NCBI GenBank assembly: GCA_000504625.1
Contig: AZHR01000004.1
Location: forward strand, 19,494-83,493
From: an alpha proteobacterium SCGC AAA240-E13
GTDB lineage: Bacteria > Pseudomonadota > Alphaproteobacteria > Pelagibacterales > Pelagibacteraceae
Direction: 5' to 3'
DNA: 64,000 bases
Of this stretch, positions 51,202 through 60,537 are shown in pieces. Numbering within the stretch: position 1 is the stretch's first letter; every line of letters begins with the position of its first letter. Made by a program: the position numbers and the translations under genes. Under the pieces are notes generated by a model. That model worked only from the letters and a program-made list of their open reading frames with translations, ran no database searches and was not told the origin of the DNA.

Positions 51202-51930
51202 ATGTTTAGATATAAAAAAAAAACACAAATAATAGTATTATTAATATTAATAATTGTTTTAGGAATAAATACCAATTTTTTTAGAAACCTTGTTGAAGTT
51301 ATTGTATACAAATTCGATAATAGAATAATCAACAAATATGGATATTGTTCTAATGAAAGTATTGGATATTTATTATATCTTAAAAAAAAATATCAAATAG
51401 AGGATAATCCTAAAATTATAAATTATATTCATGAACCACAAACAAGTTGGGCAATAATAAATACTAAAATAATAAATGAAAACTCGAAAAAATTAATATT
51501 ACTTAATTATCCTGGTCCAGAAATTAGAATAAATTTAAAAAAAATTAACGGTAATTTATTTGAATTTCAAGATTCTGAATTTTTTTCTGATAAATTCGAT
51601 AAAATTGAAAGTATAGAAATTTTTAATAATTCAGAAAATCTTGAAAAGATAAACTGGACAATTAATATTTTGACAATTGACAAATCAAAGAATAAAAAAA
51701 AAATTAAAGTATTAAATGTTAAAAATTTTTTAAACGAAAGTTTAAAAATTAAATTAGATTTATTGTTTGAAAATTTAAATTTAATTGGAGAAAAATTTTA
51801 TTTTGAAATAATAAATAAAGATATATCTAAGTTTAAAAATTTACAGTTACATATTGTGTTAAAAAATAAATATATTTTAAAAGACTTTCAAATAATAGAC
51901 AGAAAAGATAACTGTTACTACATTAAGTAA
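51202..51930 (+). CDS. Membrane-anchored protein of unknown function
   Basis: 242 residues: an N-terminal membrane helix (TQIIVLLILIIVLGIN, residues 9-24) and a soluble, probably periplasmic domain. The part YGYCSNESIGYLLYLKKKYQ has a Cys that could pair with the Cys near the C-terminus (DNCYYIK). No family recognised. It lies 2 bp upstream of the GT-C-like gene at 51933, so the two are probably made as a pair. Lys/Asn/Ile-rich composition is as in neighbours. Confidence 0.7.
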   Translation: MFRYKKKTQIIVLLILIIVLGINTNFFRNLVEVIVYKFDNRIINKYGYCSNESIGYLLYLKKKYQIEDNPKIINYIHEPQTSWAIINTKIINENSKKLILLNYPGPEIRINLKKINGNLFEFQDSEFFSDKFDKIESIEIFNNSENLEKINWTINILTIDKSKNKKKIKVLNVKNFLNESLKIKLDLLFENLNLIGEKFYFEIINKDISKFKNLQLHIVLKNKYILKDFQIIDRKDNCYYIK

Positions 51931-51932
51931 AA

Positions 51933-53240
51933 ATGATTGAACTTCTGCAAATAATATTGACTTTTTTTCTATTTTTTTTAATGATTGCGACTCCAATTGA
52001 TATTTTTGATTCAAAACCTTTTATTAATAAAAAATTTTTTAGCCTAGATGTTGCCTCTTTTAATTTAATATTAAATTGCAATATTTTATTATTATTATCT
52101 ATTCTCCCTATTTCTCTAAACACATTCAGTTTATTTTTGATTTTACTATATATATTCATATTTATTTATATTTATTTTATCCGAAATTTTAAATTTGATT
52201 TACAAAAAAACTTTATTCAATTTTTATCTATATTTTTTGTTATATATCTTATTATTGCCATTAATGTTGCCGGTGAATTATATCTTGGATGGGATGCAAA
52301 ATATTTTTACTACATCAAAGCATTATTTTTTATAGAAAATCAAAATTTTTATGATTTAAATAATTTTAGTTATAATGCTTGGCACCCACATCTTGGTTCA
52401 TATTTTTGGGCCTTTTTTTGGAATTTGATGCCTATAAAATTAGAATATTTTGGAAGGCTATTTTATGTTTTTCTTCTTTGTTTTTCTATATTTTATACAT
52501 GTCACAATAATTTAAAAGATAAATTTGTAGGCAACGTCATATTTATTTTAATAATTTTAATTTTTTATGTGTATGAAAGATTTTCTGGTCTACAGGAAAT
52601 CCTAATTTTTTCTATTTTGATAATTTTATCAAAATACTTTTTATTATTAAAAAATTTTAATAACAAATATTATGTTTTATTTATAATTTTGGGTTGTAAT
52701 CTTATAATTTGGTTTAAAGCTGAGGGAATAGCATATGCTTCTATAATTATACTGCTATTAAATTTTAGCGATCAAATTCCTAAAAAATTTAAAACTTATA
52801 TAAACTTATCTTATGTTTTCATTATTATTTTTAAAATTATGATTTATAATACTTTTAATGCAACAATAATTGACCCCAGTGGTCATCCTTATTATTTGAA
52901 ATATCTGTTGAATTTAAATATTGAATTTGTAATATATAAATTAAAATTCATTATACCTTACCTTTTTTACTATACCTTAACCAACGTCTTTTTTATTTCT
53001 GGAGTTATAATTTTATTCATACTTAATTTCAAAAAAAAAATTCATAGCTATACTAAACTTTTAAATCTTTATTTCATTTCCAATCTTATATTTATATTTA
53101 GTGCCTATTTATTTAGAGATATGGAAATTGAATACTCAATTAAAACCACTATGGAACGTGTGGTTTTTACATCATCGGGCTTTTATATATTTTTGATAAT
53201 TAATTTTTTTAGAGGCTTAAATAAAAATTATTTGAAATAA
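51933..53240 (+). CDS. Multi-pass membrane protein, GT-C-like
   Basis: 435 residues with about ten membrane helices. The loop LYLGWDAKYFYYIKALFF (near residue 117) has the Asp typical of GT-C catalytic loops, followed by AWHPHLGSYFWAFFW. It resembles ArnT/PMT-type transferases in layout only. The partner gene is 2 bp upstream. Its end overlaps the convergent nucleotidyltransferase-GT2 gene by 13 bp. Donor and acceptor unknown. Confidence 0.6.
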   Translation: MIELLQIILTFFLFFLMIATPIDIFDSKPFINKKFFSLDVASFNLILNCNILLLLSILPISLNTFSLFLILLYIFIFIYIYFIRNFKFDLQKNFIQFLSIFFVIYLIIAINVAGELYLGWDAKYFYYIKALFFIENQNFYDLNNFSYNAWHPHLGSYFWAFFWNLMPIKLEYFGRLFYVFLLCFSIFYTCHNNLKDKFVGNVIFILIILIFYVYERFSGLQEILIFSILIILSKYFLLLKNFNNKYYVLFIILGCNLIIWFKAEGIAYASIIILLLNFSDQIPKKFKTYINLSYVFIIIFKIMIYNTFNATIIDPSGHPYYLKYLLNLNIEFVIYKLKFIIPYLFYYTLTNVFFISGVIILFILNFKKKIHSYTKLLNLYFISNLIFIFSAYLFRDMEIEYSIKTTMERVVFTSSGFYIFLIINFFRGLNKNYLK

Positions 53241-54682
53241 TATAAAAATCTTTTTAGCAAAATCAACTTTAACATTTTTAATGCCGTTATGGAAACCTTG
53301 AGATATGTATCTGAAAATTTCGAAACACCATATATTCTAGGGTAATAATTAACTGGAATTTCTACAACTCTACAACCACTATTTATAAATTCAATTGTTA
53401 ATTCAGGTGCGAAAGCTGGACTTTCTGAAATAATATTTTGTTTAATTTTATCATATTTTGTTTTCCAAAAAACTCTATATGTACAACCTACGTCTGATAA
53501 AAGAGTCTTATTTTTCGGCCATAGAATTGAAACCAAATTAGCAAAAAGTTTATTAAAAAAAATTCTTGGCCTATTCATATTTGCTTTATATTGTATATAA
53601 CTAGGATTTGTTCTTGTTCCTTGAACTACGTCATTATCCATCAAACAATTCAGCATTTTTTCTAAATCTGAACTTCTAAATGTTCCATCAGCTTCGGCAA
53701 GAACTATAATATCTGCGGTAGAGTGATCTATGCCAGTTTTTAGTGCATGACCATATCCACGGTAATTGTCCGAAATCACTTTTGCTCCATTTTCAGTTGC
53801 AATTTTACTAGTTTTGTCTGAAGATATTTTATTTGCGACAATTACATTATTTACTATATGTTTAAAATCTTTAACAACAAAAGATATAGTTTCTTCTTCA
53901 AGATATGAGGGAATTATGACATCAACAGTAAATTTTTTATTTTTTCTAATTTTTTTTTCAGTTTCATAAATATCAACTCTTGTATTAATGTTACAATAAA
54001 TACTTTTAAGTATGTGATATCTTGGAATTTCAACTTTATGTAACAAGGAAAACAAAGGGGTTTTTATACCAATACTTAAATTTTTAGTTATCAATTCTGT
54101 AAAGTTTTTATTTACACAAGTCAATCCAGTTCCAAAGAAATTGGAAATAATTTTATTGCTCTTTTCGACAGAATTAGTAATAACTTTATTTTTTTCGTCT
54201 ATAGTTACAGCATAATTTTTCAAGTATTCTTCAGGAAAGTTAAATTCTTTGATTGCAGCCATTATAGAAAAATTATTATTAGAGATTGAATTACAAAAAT
54301 CTTTAAAATCATTTTCAGCATAATATTCATCTACTAAAGTAATAAGAACATGTTCTTTGTGATCCAGAAATTTATTAATATTTTTTATAGCAAGAAGTAA
54401 CTCTAAGCCCTCTTTATTGCTTACTTCTTCGTTAAAGATTAGTTCCACACCTTTGAAATCTTTTATACTTTCCTGAAAGAGTTTTTCATGAGCAGTAATT
54501 ACTACGTAAATTTTTTCAGGATTTAAATACTGTTTTATTAAATTAATATGTCTTTTTAAAAGTTGTTTATTATCTATTTCAATAAATGCTTTTAAATTTT
54601 GCTTTTTATCTAATTGAATTCTATTACCTTTTCCTCCTGCTAAAATAAAAGCCTTCCTTATTTTTTCTACTTTTTCAGCCAT
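53228..54682 (-). CDS. Nucleotidyltransferase-glycosyltransferase fusion protein
   Basis: 484 residues with two domains. Residues about 8-235 form a sugar-nucleotidyltransferase: KAFILAGGKGNRIQLDKKQN, LVDEYY as its metal-binding site, and SNFFGTGLTCV. Residues about 250-484 form a GT2 domain: VDVIIPSYLEEETISFVVKD, NYRGYGHALKTGIDHSTADI, and VLAEADGTF as the DXD-like site, with CTYRVFWK and SPAFAPELTIEFIN as in polyprenyl-phosphate-sugar synthases. Such a fusion would activate a sugar phosphate and then transfer it. Note that the first domain lacks the usual GxGTRL finger: the loop reads GKGNRIQLD. Specificity unknown. Confidence 0.8.
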   Translation of the reverse strand: MAEKVEKIRKAFILAGGKGNRIQLDKKQNLKAFIEIDNKQLLKRHINLIKQYLNPEKIYVVITAHEKLFQESIKDFKGVELIFNEEVSNKEGLELLLAIKNINKFLDHKEHVLITLVDEYYAENDFKDFCNSISNNNFSIMAAIKEFNFPEEYLKNYAVTIDEKNKVITNSVEKSNKIISNFFGTGLTCVNKNFTELITKNLSIGIKTPLFSLLHKVEIPRYHILKSIYCNINTRVDIYETEKKIRKNKKFTVDVIIPSYLEEETISFVVKDFKHIVNNVIVANKISSDKTSKIATENGAKVISDNYRGYGHALKTGIDHSTADIIVLAEADGTFRSSDLEKMLNCLMDNDVVQGTRTNPSYIQYKANMNRPRIFFNKLFANLVSILWPKNKTLLSDVGCTYRVFWKTKYDKIKQNIISESPAFAPELTIEFINSGCRVVEIPVNYYPRIYGVSKFSDTYLKVSITALKMLKLILLKRFLYYFK

Positions 54683-54871
54683 ATAAATTCACAATTATTT
54701 AAAATAATTCCTAACAAATAAATATACAAAGAATAATTACAAAATTAGTTGCATCTTATTATAACAAACCTTTATTTTAACTACCATTATCAAAATATTT
54801 TAATTTAGTTTTAAAAAAAAATGGTTTATTAGAGTCTTATAATTTCACAAATTATTTATTATAGTTTGAAT

Positions 54872-56479
54872 ATGCTAAAGATTAAACACGTAATTTATAT
54901 ATTTATAATTTTGATTGTTTCTTATCTGTTTTCCTTGTTTTTTATTAATTTCAATATGCATCCTTATGAAGATGCCGCAATGTCAATGAGATATGCTCAG
55001 AATTTTGCCGATGGACATGGTATTGTTTGGAATATAGGTGAAGAACCACTTGCTGGTTCAAATGATTTTCTATTTATAATTTTTGTTGGAGCATTAAAAT
55101 TCGTTGGAATTTCTATAGAATCTGCTGTTTTATATCTTAATATTTTTGCTTTTTTGTCTACATTAATTATTCTTTATTATTCTTTAAGAAATATTTATGA
55201 CGCTGGAACTTTAGCTACAATTTTTGTTTGTTTATATTTTATATTCAGTCCTATTCTATTTATTAGTTCCGCATACTTTGGCACCATATTATTAACTCTT
55301 TTTGTAATTTTATCTTGGTCAACTGCTTTGCATATCATTATAAAAAAAAGAAGAGAGATAAAATATTACTGGCTGTTTTCCATCGCAACTTTATGTATGG
55401 GATTAGCACGATCGGAAGGCTGTATAATAGCTTTGTTTATGTTGATTGCTGTTCTTTTTTCTCTAGACAAAAAAGAGAAAAATAAAATACTTTCAATTTT
55501 TTTTTTCGTATTTCTAATTTTTGGAGGAACATACTTGGCATGGAGATGGAGTTATTTTGGACAACCATTTCCAAGTCCATTTTACATTAGAGGAGGAGGC
55601 AATTTTTATTTTGATAGTCTTCAAACTTCATTGCATAATGTCAGAAAATTGAGTTGGCCATTTCTTATAAGTATATTTATTGGTTTTCTCTTTCAAGATA
55701 TTAGAAAGCTATCCTTGCAGTTATTATTGCCGATATTTGGAGCTTCTGCTATGTGGATGATATTGTCTAATTGTGAAATCTGTCACGGTATGAACTTTGG
55801 AGGACGCTATCAGTTTCCTATATTAGTAATTGTCCTTCTTTCTTGGTATCCATCAGCTATCAAAATCTGGAATCATTATATCAAACCACGAGTAAATTTA
55901 TTAAAGAAACAAAGTAGATTGCTGTTATCTATTTTATATAGTTTTTTTCTTATATTTATTTTGGCAAAGGAAATAGAAAGTTCACGAAAATGGACTAGAC
56001 ATATACATATAAAGGACGGTCGATATGATGTTGCCGTTATGCTAAAAAAATACTCTAAAAAAAAATATACTATGGCTGTCACCGAAGCTGGCTTATTACC
56101 CTTATATTCAAAATGGAAAGCTATTGATACATACGGATACAATGATTCATGGATTGCTAAAAACAAAGGTATCACAAAAGAATATCTTAGCAAGATTTCT
56201 CCTGAAATGATTATGTGGCACGAATATTTTTCTCCTTTATCGCCCCCAAAGAAAGAAAGAGTGAACAATTCTTGGTTTAAAATGGTAAAAGTATTACAAG
56301 AATATGCAGAAGAAAATAATTATATATTGGTAGCAATTTATGGAGTTCAAAACGATAATACCCATTATTACTACATAAAATCAGATCTTCACGAAAAAGA
56401 TGAAATCATCTCAACAATCAGAGAAATGGATTATTACTGGTATGAATCAGGAGAAATAAGCAATAACTATAATGAGTAG
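54872..56479 (+). CDS. Multi-pass membrane glycosyltransferase, GT-C (AftB/GT89-like)
   Basis: 535 residues with about ten membrane helices and a soluble C-terminal domain. The motif MHPYEDAAMSMRYAQNFADG is near residue 33, followed by HGIVWNIGEEPLAGSNDFLF; this closely follows the pattern EDAxIxxRYARNLxxGxGLVWNPGE of GT-C transferases related to arabinofuranosyltransferase AftB. Loop Asp/Glu near residue 37 would be catalytic. A conserved DTYGYND in the C-terminal part also fits. The ATG at 54872 is preferred; a TTG two codons upstream would add two residues. 183 bp separate it from the divergent gene. Confidence 0.72.
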   Translation: MLKIKHVIYIFIILIVSYLFSLFFINFNMHPYEDAAMSMRYAQNFADGHGIVWNIGEEPLAGSNDFLFIIFVGALKFVGISIESAVLYLNIFAFLSTLIILYYSLRNIYDAGTLATIFVCLYFIFSPILFISSAYFGTILLTLFVILSWSTALHIIIKKRREIKYYWLFSIATLCMGLARSEGCIIALFMLIAVLFSLDKKEKNKILSIFFFVFLIFGGTYLAWRWSYFGQPFPSPFYIRGGGNFYFDSLQTSLHNVRKLSWPFLISIFIGFLFQDIRKLSLQLLLPIFGASAMWMILSNCEICHGMNFGGRYQFPILVIVLLSWYPSAIKIWNHYIKPRVNLLKKQSRLLLSILYSFFLIFILAKEIESSRKWTRHIHIKDGRYDVAVMLKKYSKKKYTMAVTEAGLLPLYSKWKAIDTYGYNDSWIAKNKGITKEYLSKISPEMIMWHEYFSPLSPPKKERVNNSWFKMVKVLQEYAEENNYILVAIYGVQNDNTHYYYIKSDLHEKDEIISTIREMDYYWYESGEISNNYNE

Positions 56480-57137
56480 CAATTATTTAAAATTTTTAAA
56501 ATTGGTTTTTAAAAAAAATAGTTTATTAAGAATTTTACAAATTTATGAATGTTTAAATATCAATCTTCATGGTACCACTATTGAGTTTGGGGTAACAAAT
56601 AATAAAAATAAAACTTTCTCTAATTTTGTGAAAGGTACATCAAAATTTCATTATTCCAATAAAATAAGCAATAAAAAACTGAATATATTTTATTCTGATT
56701 TAACAAAAAAACTGAAAATTTCCTCAAAAAAATACGACAATGTTCTATTTTTTAATGTCCTAGAACATTTACCAGAATACGAATTGTCTTTTTTGGAAAT
56801 TTACAGAATTATAAAAAAAGGAGGGAAGTTTATTGGTTCAGTTCCGTTTATTTATCAAATTCATGCTGCGCCAAACGATTATTTTAGATTTAGTAAGCAA
56901 TTTTTTGAGCTAAATTTAAAAAAATATCATTTTAAACAAGTAAAAATTAAATCTATGGGATTTGGTCCCTTTACGGCCAGTTATTCACTTCTCCATGCAT
57001 ATTTAAGATATTTGCCTTTTTTTAGTCAGTTATGTTTATTATTAGCTTATATTCTAGATAGCATTATACAGATTTTCGTTAAAACGGATCTTAAAGAGAT
57101 ATTTCCTATCGGTTATTTTTTTACAGCAAAAAAATAA
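56472..57137 (+). CDS. SAM-dependent methyltransferase domain protein
   Basis: 221 residues. Motif IV-like NVLFFNVLEHLPEYELSFLE (near residue 89) and IIKKGGKFIGSVPFIYQIHA are typical of Methyltransf_11 enzymes, as is PNDYFRFSKQFFE, which recurs in methyltransferases of polysaccharide clusters. Motif I is degenerate (TIEFGVTNNKNK), lacking the usual GxGxG, so activity is not certain. A hydrophobic stretch near residue 190 may be membrane-associated. It overlaps the GT-C gene by 8 bp. Confidence 0.72.
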   Translation: MSSNYLKFLKLVFKKNSLLRILQIYECLNINLHGTTIEFGVTNNKNKTFSNFVKGTSKFHYSNKISNKKLNIFYSDLTKKLKISSKKYDNVLFFNVLEHLPEYELSFLEIYRIIKKGGKFIGSVPFIYQIHAAPNDYFRFSKQFFELNLKKYHFKQVKIKSMGFGPFTASYSLLHAYLRYLPFFSQLCLLLAYILDSIIQIFVKTDLKEIFPIGYFFTAKK

Positions 57138-57175
57138 TTTAAAGTAAATTTAAAATCCGTTATTAAAATATTTAA

Positions 57176-58339
57176 ATGCAAATGAAAATTTTTTATTGGT
57201 CCCCTTTTATATCAAAAGTTGCCACTGTTACTTCGGTAATAAAATCTGCAGAGTCCATATTAAAATATTCTAAAAAAGAAAATAATATCAAGGTAGCTAT
57301 CATTGATGCAATTGGAGAATGGAAAAATTATAAAAGATCAATTGATCCAAAAATTGAAATTATAAATTTAAATAAAAAAAATATCACGGAACATTTGCCA
57401 AAAGGAAGTTTTTTAAAAAGTAGATTATCTTACATTTTAATTTTCTTTCTGTCTTTTTTTAAGTTATTAGATTTAATAAATAAAAAAAAACCTGATTACT
57501 TAATTACTCATCTACTTACTTCGCTTCCAATTTTTCTAACATTGATTTCTAAAAATAAAACTAGAATTGTTCTTAGAATTTCTGGATTGCCAAAATTAAA
57601 TTTCTTCCGCTACATTTTTTGGAAGTCATTTTCAAGAAATATTTATAGAATTACGTGTCCGACAGTGGCAACTTTTGAATACCTAAAAAAAAAAAATATC
57701 TTTGATGAAAATAAAATCTTTGTTTTAAGAGATCCGGTCATTCAATTACATGAATTTTTAAAAAAAAAAAATGAGAAAATTAAAGATTTAAAAAAAGAAA
57801 AAAAAGATACTATTATTGGAATTGGCAGATTAACAAAGCAGAAAAATTTGCTTTTATTGATTAAGGCTTTCAAAAAAATATTATTTAAATATCCAAACTA
57901 TCACCTGGTTTTGTTAGGAGAGGGTGAGCAAAAAAATTTATTGATAAAAGAATCAAAAAAATTAGAAATTCATGGCAAAATATCATTCTTGGGTTATCAA
58001 AGTAATGTATATAAGTACTTGCTAAATTCAGATTGTTTTATATTAACATCCTTATGGGAAGACCCTGGATTTGTGATTCTTGAGGCAGCTTTAAGTAATA
58101 CTTTTATTATATCAAGCAATTGTCCTAATGGTCCTAGTGAAATTTTATCAAATGGAAAAAATGGATTATTATTTCAAAACAACAACTTATCCGATCTCCT
58201 AAATAAATTTGACGAATTTAAAAACATGAGCAGAACTGAATTAAATAAAAAAAAAATTCTTGCCAAAAAAAAAACAAAAATATTTACTCAATTTGCTCAT
58301 TTTAGTTCATTAGAAAAAATTATTAACTTAAATTTATGA
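57176..58339 (+). CDS. Glycosyltransferase family 4
   Basis: GT-B enzyme of 387 residues. IGIGRLTKQKNLLLLIKAFK near residue 213, LVLLGEGEQKNLLIKES, ISFLGYQSNVYKYLLNSDCF and LTSLWEDPGFVILEAALSNT carry the GT4 motifs, and SSNCPNGPSEIL follows the EX7E site. Two nearby Met codons (57176 and 57182) are possible starts. The following gene overlaps by 4 bp (ATGA). Probably adds a sugar in the growing repeat; specificity unknown. Confidence 0.87.
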   Translation: MQMKIFYWSPFISKVATVTSVIKSAESILKYSKKENNIKVAIIDAIGEWKNYKRSIDPKIEIINLNKKNITEHLPKGSFLKSRLSYILIFFLSFFKLLDLINKKKPDYLITHLLTSLPIFLTLISKNKTRIVLRISGLPKLNFFRYIFWKSFSRNIYRITCPTVATFEYLKKKNIFDENKIFVLRDPVIQLHEFLKKKNEKIKDLKKEKKDTIIGIGRLTKQKNLLLLIKAFKKILFKYPNYHLVLLGEGEQKNLLIKESKKLEIHGKISFLGYQSNVYKYLLNSDCFILTSLWEDPGFVILEAALSNTFIISSNCPNGPSEILSNGKNGLLFQNNNLSDLLNKFDEFKNMSRTELNKKKILAKKKTKIFTQFAHFSSLEKIINLNL

Positions 58340-59253
58340 CACTTGTTATTTGCATATGTACTTATAATAGAAATCTTAATTTAATTAGATGTTTAAATAG
58401 TATAAAAAAATTATATTTTGTAGCAAATATTAAAATTAAAATTATAGTTGTTGATAATTCAAATAAGTATACATCATTTAAATTAGTTAAAAAATTAAAG
58501 AAATCATTTAAATATAAAATAATACAATTGCACGAAAAAAGAAGAGGAATTGTTTATGCAAGAAATAAATGTTTACATGAGGCAAAAAAAATAAATCCTA
58601 AATTTATATGTTTTTTTGATGATGATTGTATCGTAGATCGTTTTTGGCTTAAAAATGTATTTAAAGTAATAAAACTTACTAATGCCAAGATTGTTACCGG
58701 CCCTCAATTGTCTTTAAAAAAAAAATCTTTGAATGACTCTAAATTAATTAATTATTCTCAATTTTTTGAGAAGAATCATAAAGGGAATTTAAAAAGAGTT
58801 AATTGGGCTGCAAGTAATAATGTTTTTTTAGAATATGATATTGTGACAAAACATAAGCTGTTTTTTGACAAGTCTCTAAATAAGTTTGGGATTGGCGAAG
58901 ATCAATTATTTTTTTTAAAACTTAATAATTATGGATACAAAATATATTGGAGTAAGAAAATAAAAGTATTTGAGAGTGTTCATAAACATAGACTAAATTT
59001 AAAATGGTTAATTAGGAGAAGCTTTAGATTAGGAGTTCTTGGACATTACATAGATATCAATATACATGGAAAAGCAATGGGTTATGTAATGAATTATTTA
59101 AAATGTATTTATTATTTTATAAAAAGCCTATGTTACATTTTTCTTCTTTTTAATAATAAATTTATGTACGACGCATTGAATTATTTCTCTAGATTTTGTG
59201 GAAGACTGATTGGTCCATTTGTTTTTAAAAAAATAGATTATTTTAGAAAATGA
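58336..59253 (+). CDS. Glycosyltransferase family 2
   Basis: 305 residues. LVICICTYNRNLNLIRCLNS at the N-terminus, VVDNSNKYTS, RRGIVYARNKCLHEAKK, the DXD-type CFFDDDCIVDR near residue 94, and NWAASNNVFLEYDI and FGIGEDQLFFLKL (the ED of the catalytic base) give a complete GT2. The C-terminal region (from about 250) is hydrophobic and probably membrane-bound. Both ends overlap neighbouring genes by 4 bp (ATGA). Confidence 0.88.
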   Translation: MTLVICICTYNRNLNLIRCLNSIKKLYFVANIKIKIIVVDNSNKYTSFKLVKKLKKSFKYKIIQLHEKRRGIVYARNKCLHEAKKINPKFICFFDDDCIVDRFWLKNVFKVIKLTNAKIVTGPQLSLKKKSLNDSKLINYSQFFEKNHKGNLKRVNWAASNNVFLEYDIVTKHKLFFDKSLNKFGIGEDQLFFLKLNNYGYKIYWSKKIKVFESVHKHRLNLKWLIRRSFRLGVLGHYIDINIHGKAMGYVMNYLKCIYYFIKSLCYIFLLFNNKFMYDALNYFSRFCGRLIGPFVFKKIDYFRK

Positions 59254-60506
59254 ATATTAATTCTAGAAATATTTATATAATTTATTTATTATTATATTTT
59301 TCTTTACTAATTGGCTTTTACTTTAATGAAGATTTTGGATCTGGATATAAAACTGATTATTTTTTAGATAAAAAATTTGTTTTTTTGTTTAAGGAAAATA
59401 TTCTAAAAACTTTATTAAATTTTGATAAATTTACAACAAGTCATTCACCAATTTATTATATTTTTTTTGTATTATTAGAAAAAATCTCATTTAATGAAAT
59501 AACATCGAGATTAATTAATTTGCATCTTTCTTTGTTAATACCTTTTTTTTTTTATTTGTGCTTAAAGTTAAAATATAAATTTCAGATAGAAGATCCTAAA
59601 AGTTTAATACCCTGTTTAATATTTTTGTCTCCATACTTTCGATCTAGTGCAATTTGGGTAGGCAGCGAAAACTTATCTCTTTTATTTGTGGTAATTTGTT
59701 TTTATTTTTTTTTAAAATATGAATCAAATAAAGAAAAAAATTTATCTTATATTTTATTGAATGTATTCTTTTTAGCTTGTGCTTCTTATTTTAGACCAAT
59801 TTACGCTTTATTTAGTATTTATTTTTTTTTAAGATTTTATTTAGATTTAAAATTTTCAAACAAATTATTATATTATATTTTACTAAATATATTTTTAAGT
59901 TTTCCTGCATTATATTATATATTTATTCTCAATGTAAATTTCATGCTAATACATATTAGTCAACCAATAACTGTATCTAGATTTGTCAATCAGTTTTCTG
60001 TATGTATTTCGATTATTTGGTTTTACTCAATTCCTTTTTTATTGGCTAATATAAAGGAAAACTTTAAATTATCAATATTTAAAATTGAAAATATTTTTGT
60101 ATCTATAATTTTTACATATCTACTTATATTTTATTTTAATTATGAATTAACTCATGGGGGAGGTATTTTCTATAAAACTTCTATACTATTTTTCGGCAAT
60201 AATTATTTGTTTTATTTTTTTTCTTTAATAAGTTTAAATTTGTTACTTGCAACTTTTTCTTTAAATTTAAATTTTAAAGACAAAATTTCCGATTTTGTTT
60301 TATTTTTCACGCTTATTCTTTTTGAACCGGATATAGCTTTTTATCATGAAACCTATGACCCGCTATTGTATTTTGTTTTTTTTCTTGTAATAAAAAACAA
60401 GTTTTACTTAAATTTTTCAGAGAAATTTACAAAGAATAAATTTATTTTAATAAGTCTTTTTAGTTTATCATTTTACCTGTTATCAATTTTAAAAAAAATA
60501 ATATAA
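59250..60506 (+). CDS. Multi-pass membrane protein, GT-C-like
   Basis: 418 residues and about ten hydrophobic helices. An early acidic loop (FNEDFGSGYKTDYFLD, residues about 25-40) is followed by the loop FTTSHSPIYYIFFVLLEK and by FLSPYFRSSAIWVGSENLSL (near residue 125), a pattern of GT-C and PMT-like transferases. It overlaps the GT2 gene by 4 bp. Function beyond a probable lipid-linked sugar transferase is unknown. Confidence 0.55.
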   Translation: MNINSRNIYIIYLLLYFSLLIGFYFNEDFGSGYKTDYFLDKKFVFLFKENILKTLLNFDKFTTSHSPIYYIFFVLLEKISFNEITSRLINLHLSLLIPFFFYLCLKLKYKFQIEDPKSLIPCLIFLSPYFRSSAIWVGSENLSLLFVVICFYFFLKYESNKEKNLSYILLNVFFLACASYFRPIYALFSIYFFLRFYLDLKFSNKLLYYILLNIFLSFPALYYIFILNVNFMLIHISQPITVSRFVNQFSVCISIIWFYSIPFLLANIKENFKLSIFKIENIFVSIIFTYLLIFYFNYELTHGGGIFYKTSILFFGNNYLFYFFSLISLNLLLATFSLNLNFKDKISDFVLFFTLILFEPDIAFYHETYDPLLYFVFFLVIKNKFYLNFSEKFTKNKFILISLFSLSFYLLSILKKII

Positions 60507-60537
60507 ATTATGAAATATCAATTTATTTTGTAATTGA

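Noticed and set aside
51165..51209. A 14-codon frame between the GMC gene and the next gene
   Set aside because: It is too short to judge, has no signal or ribosome-binding site, and no neighbouring overlap supports translation.
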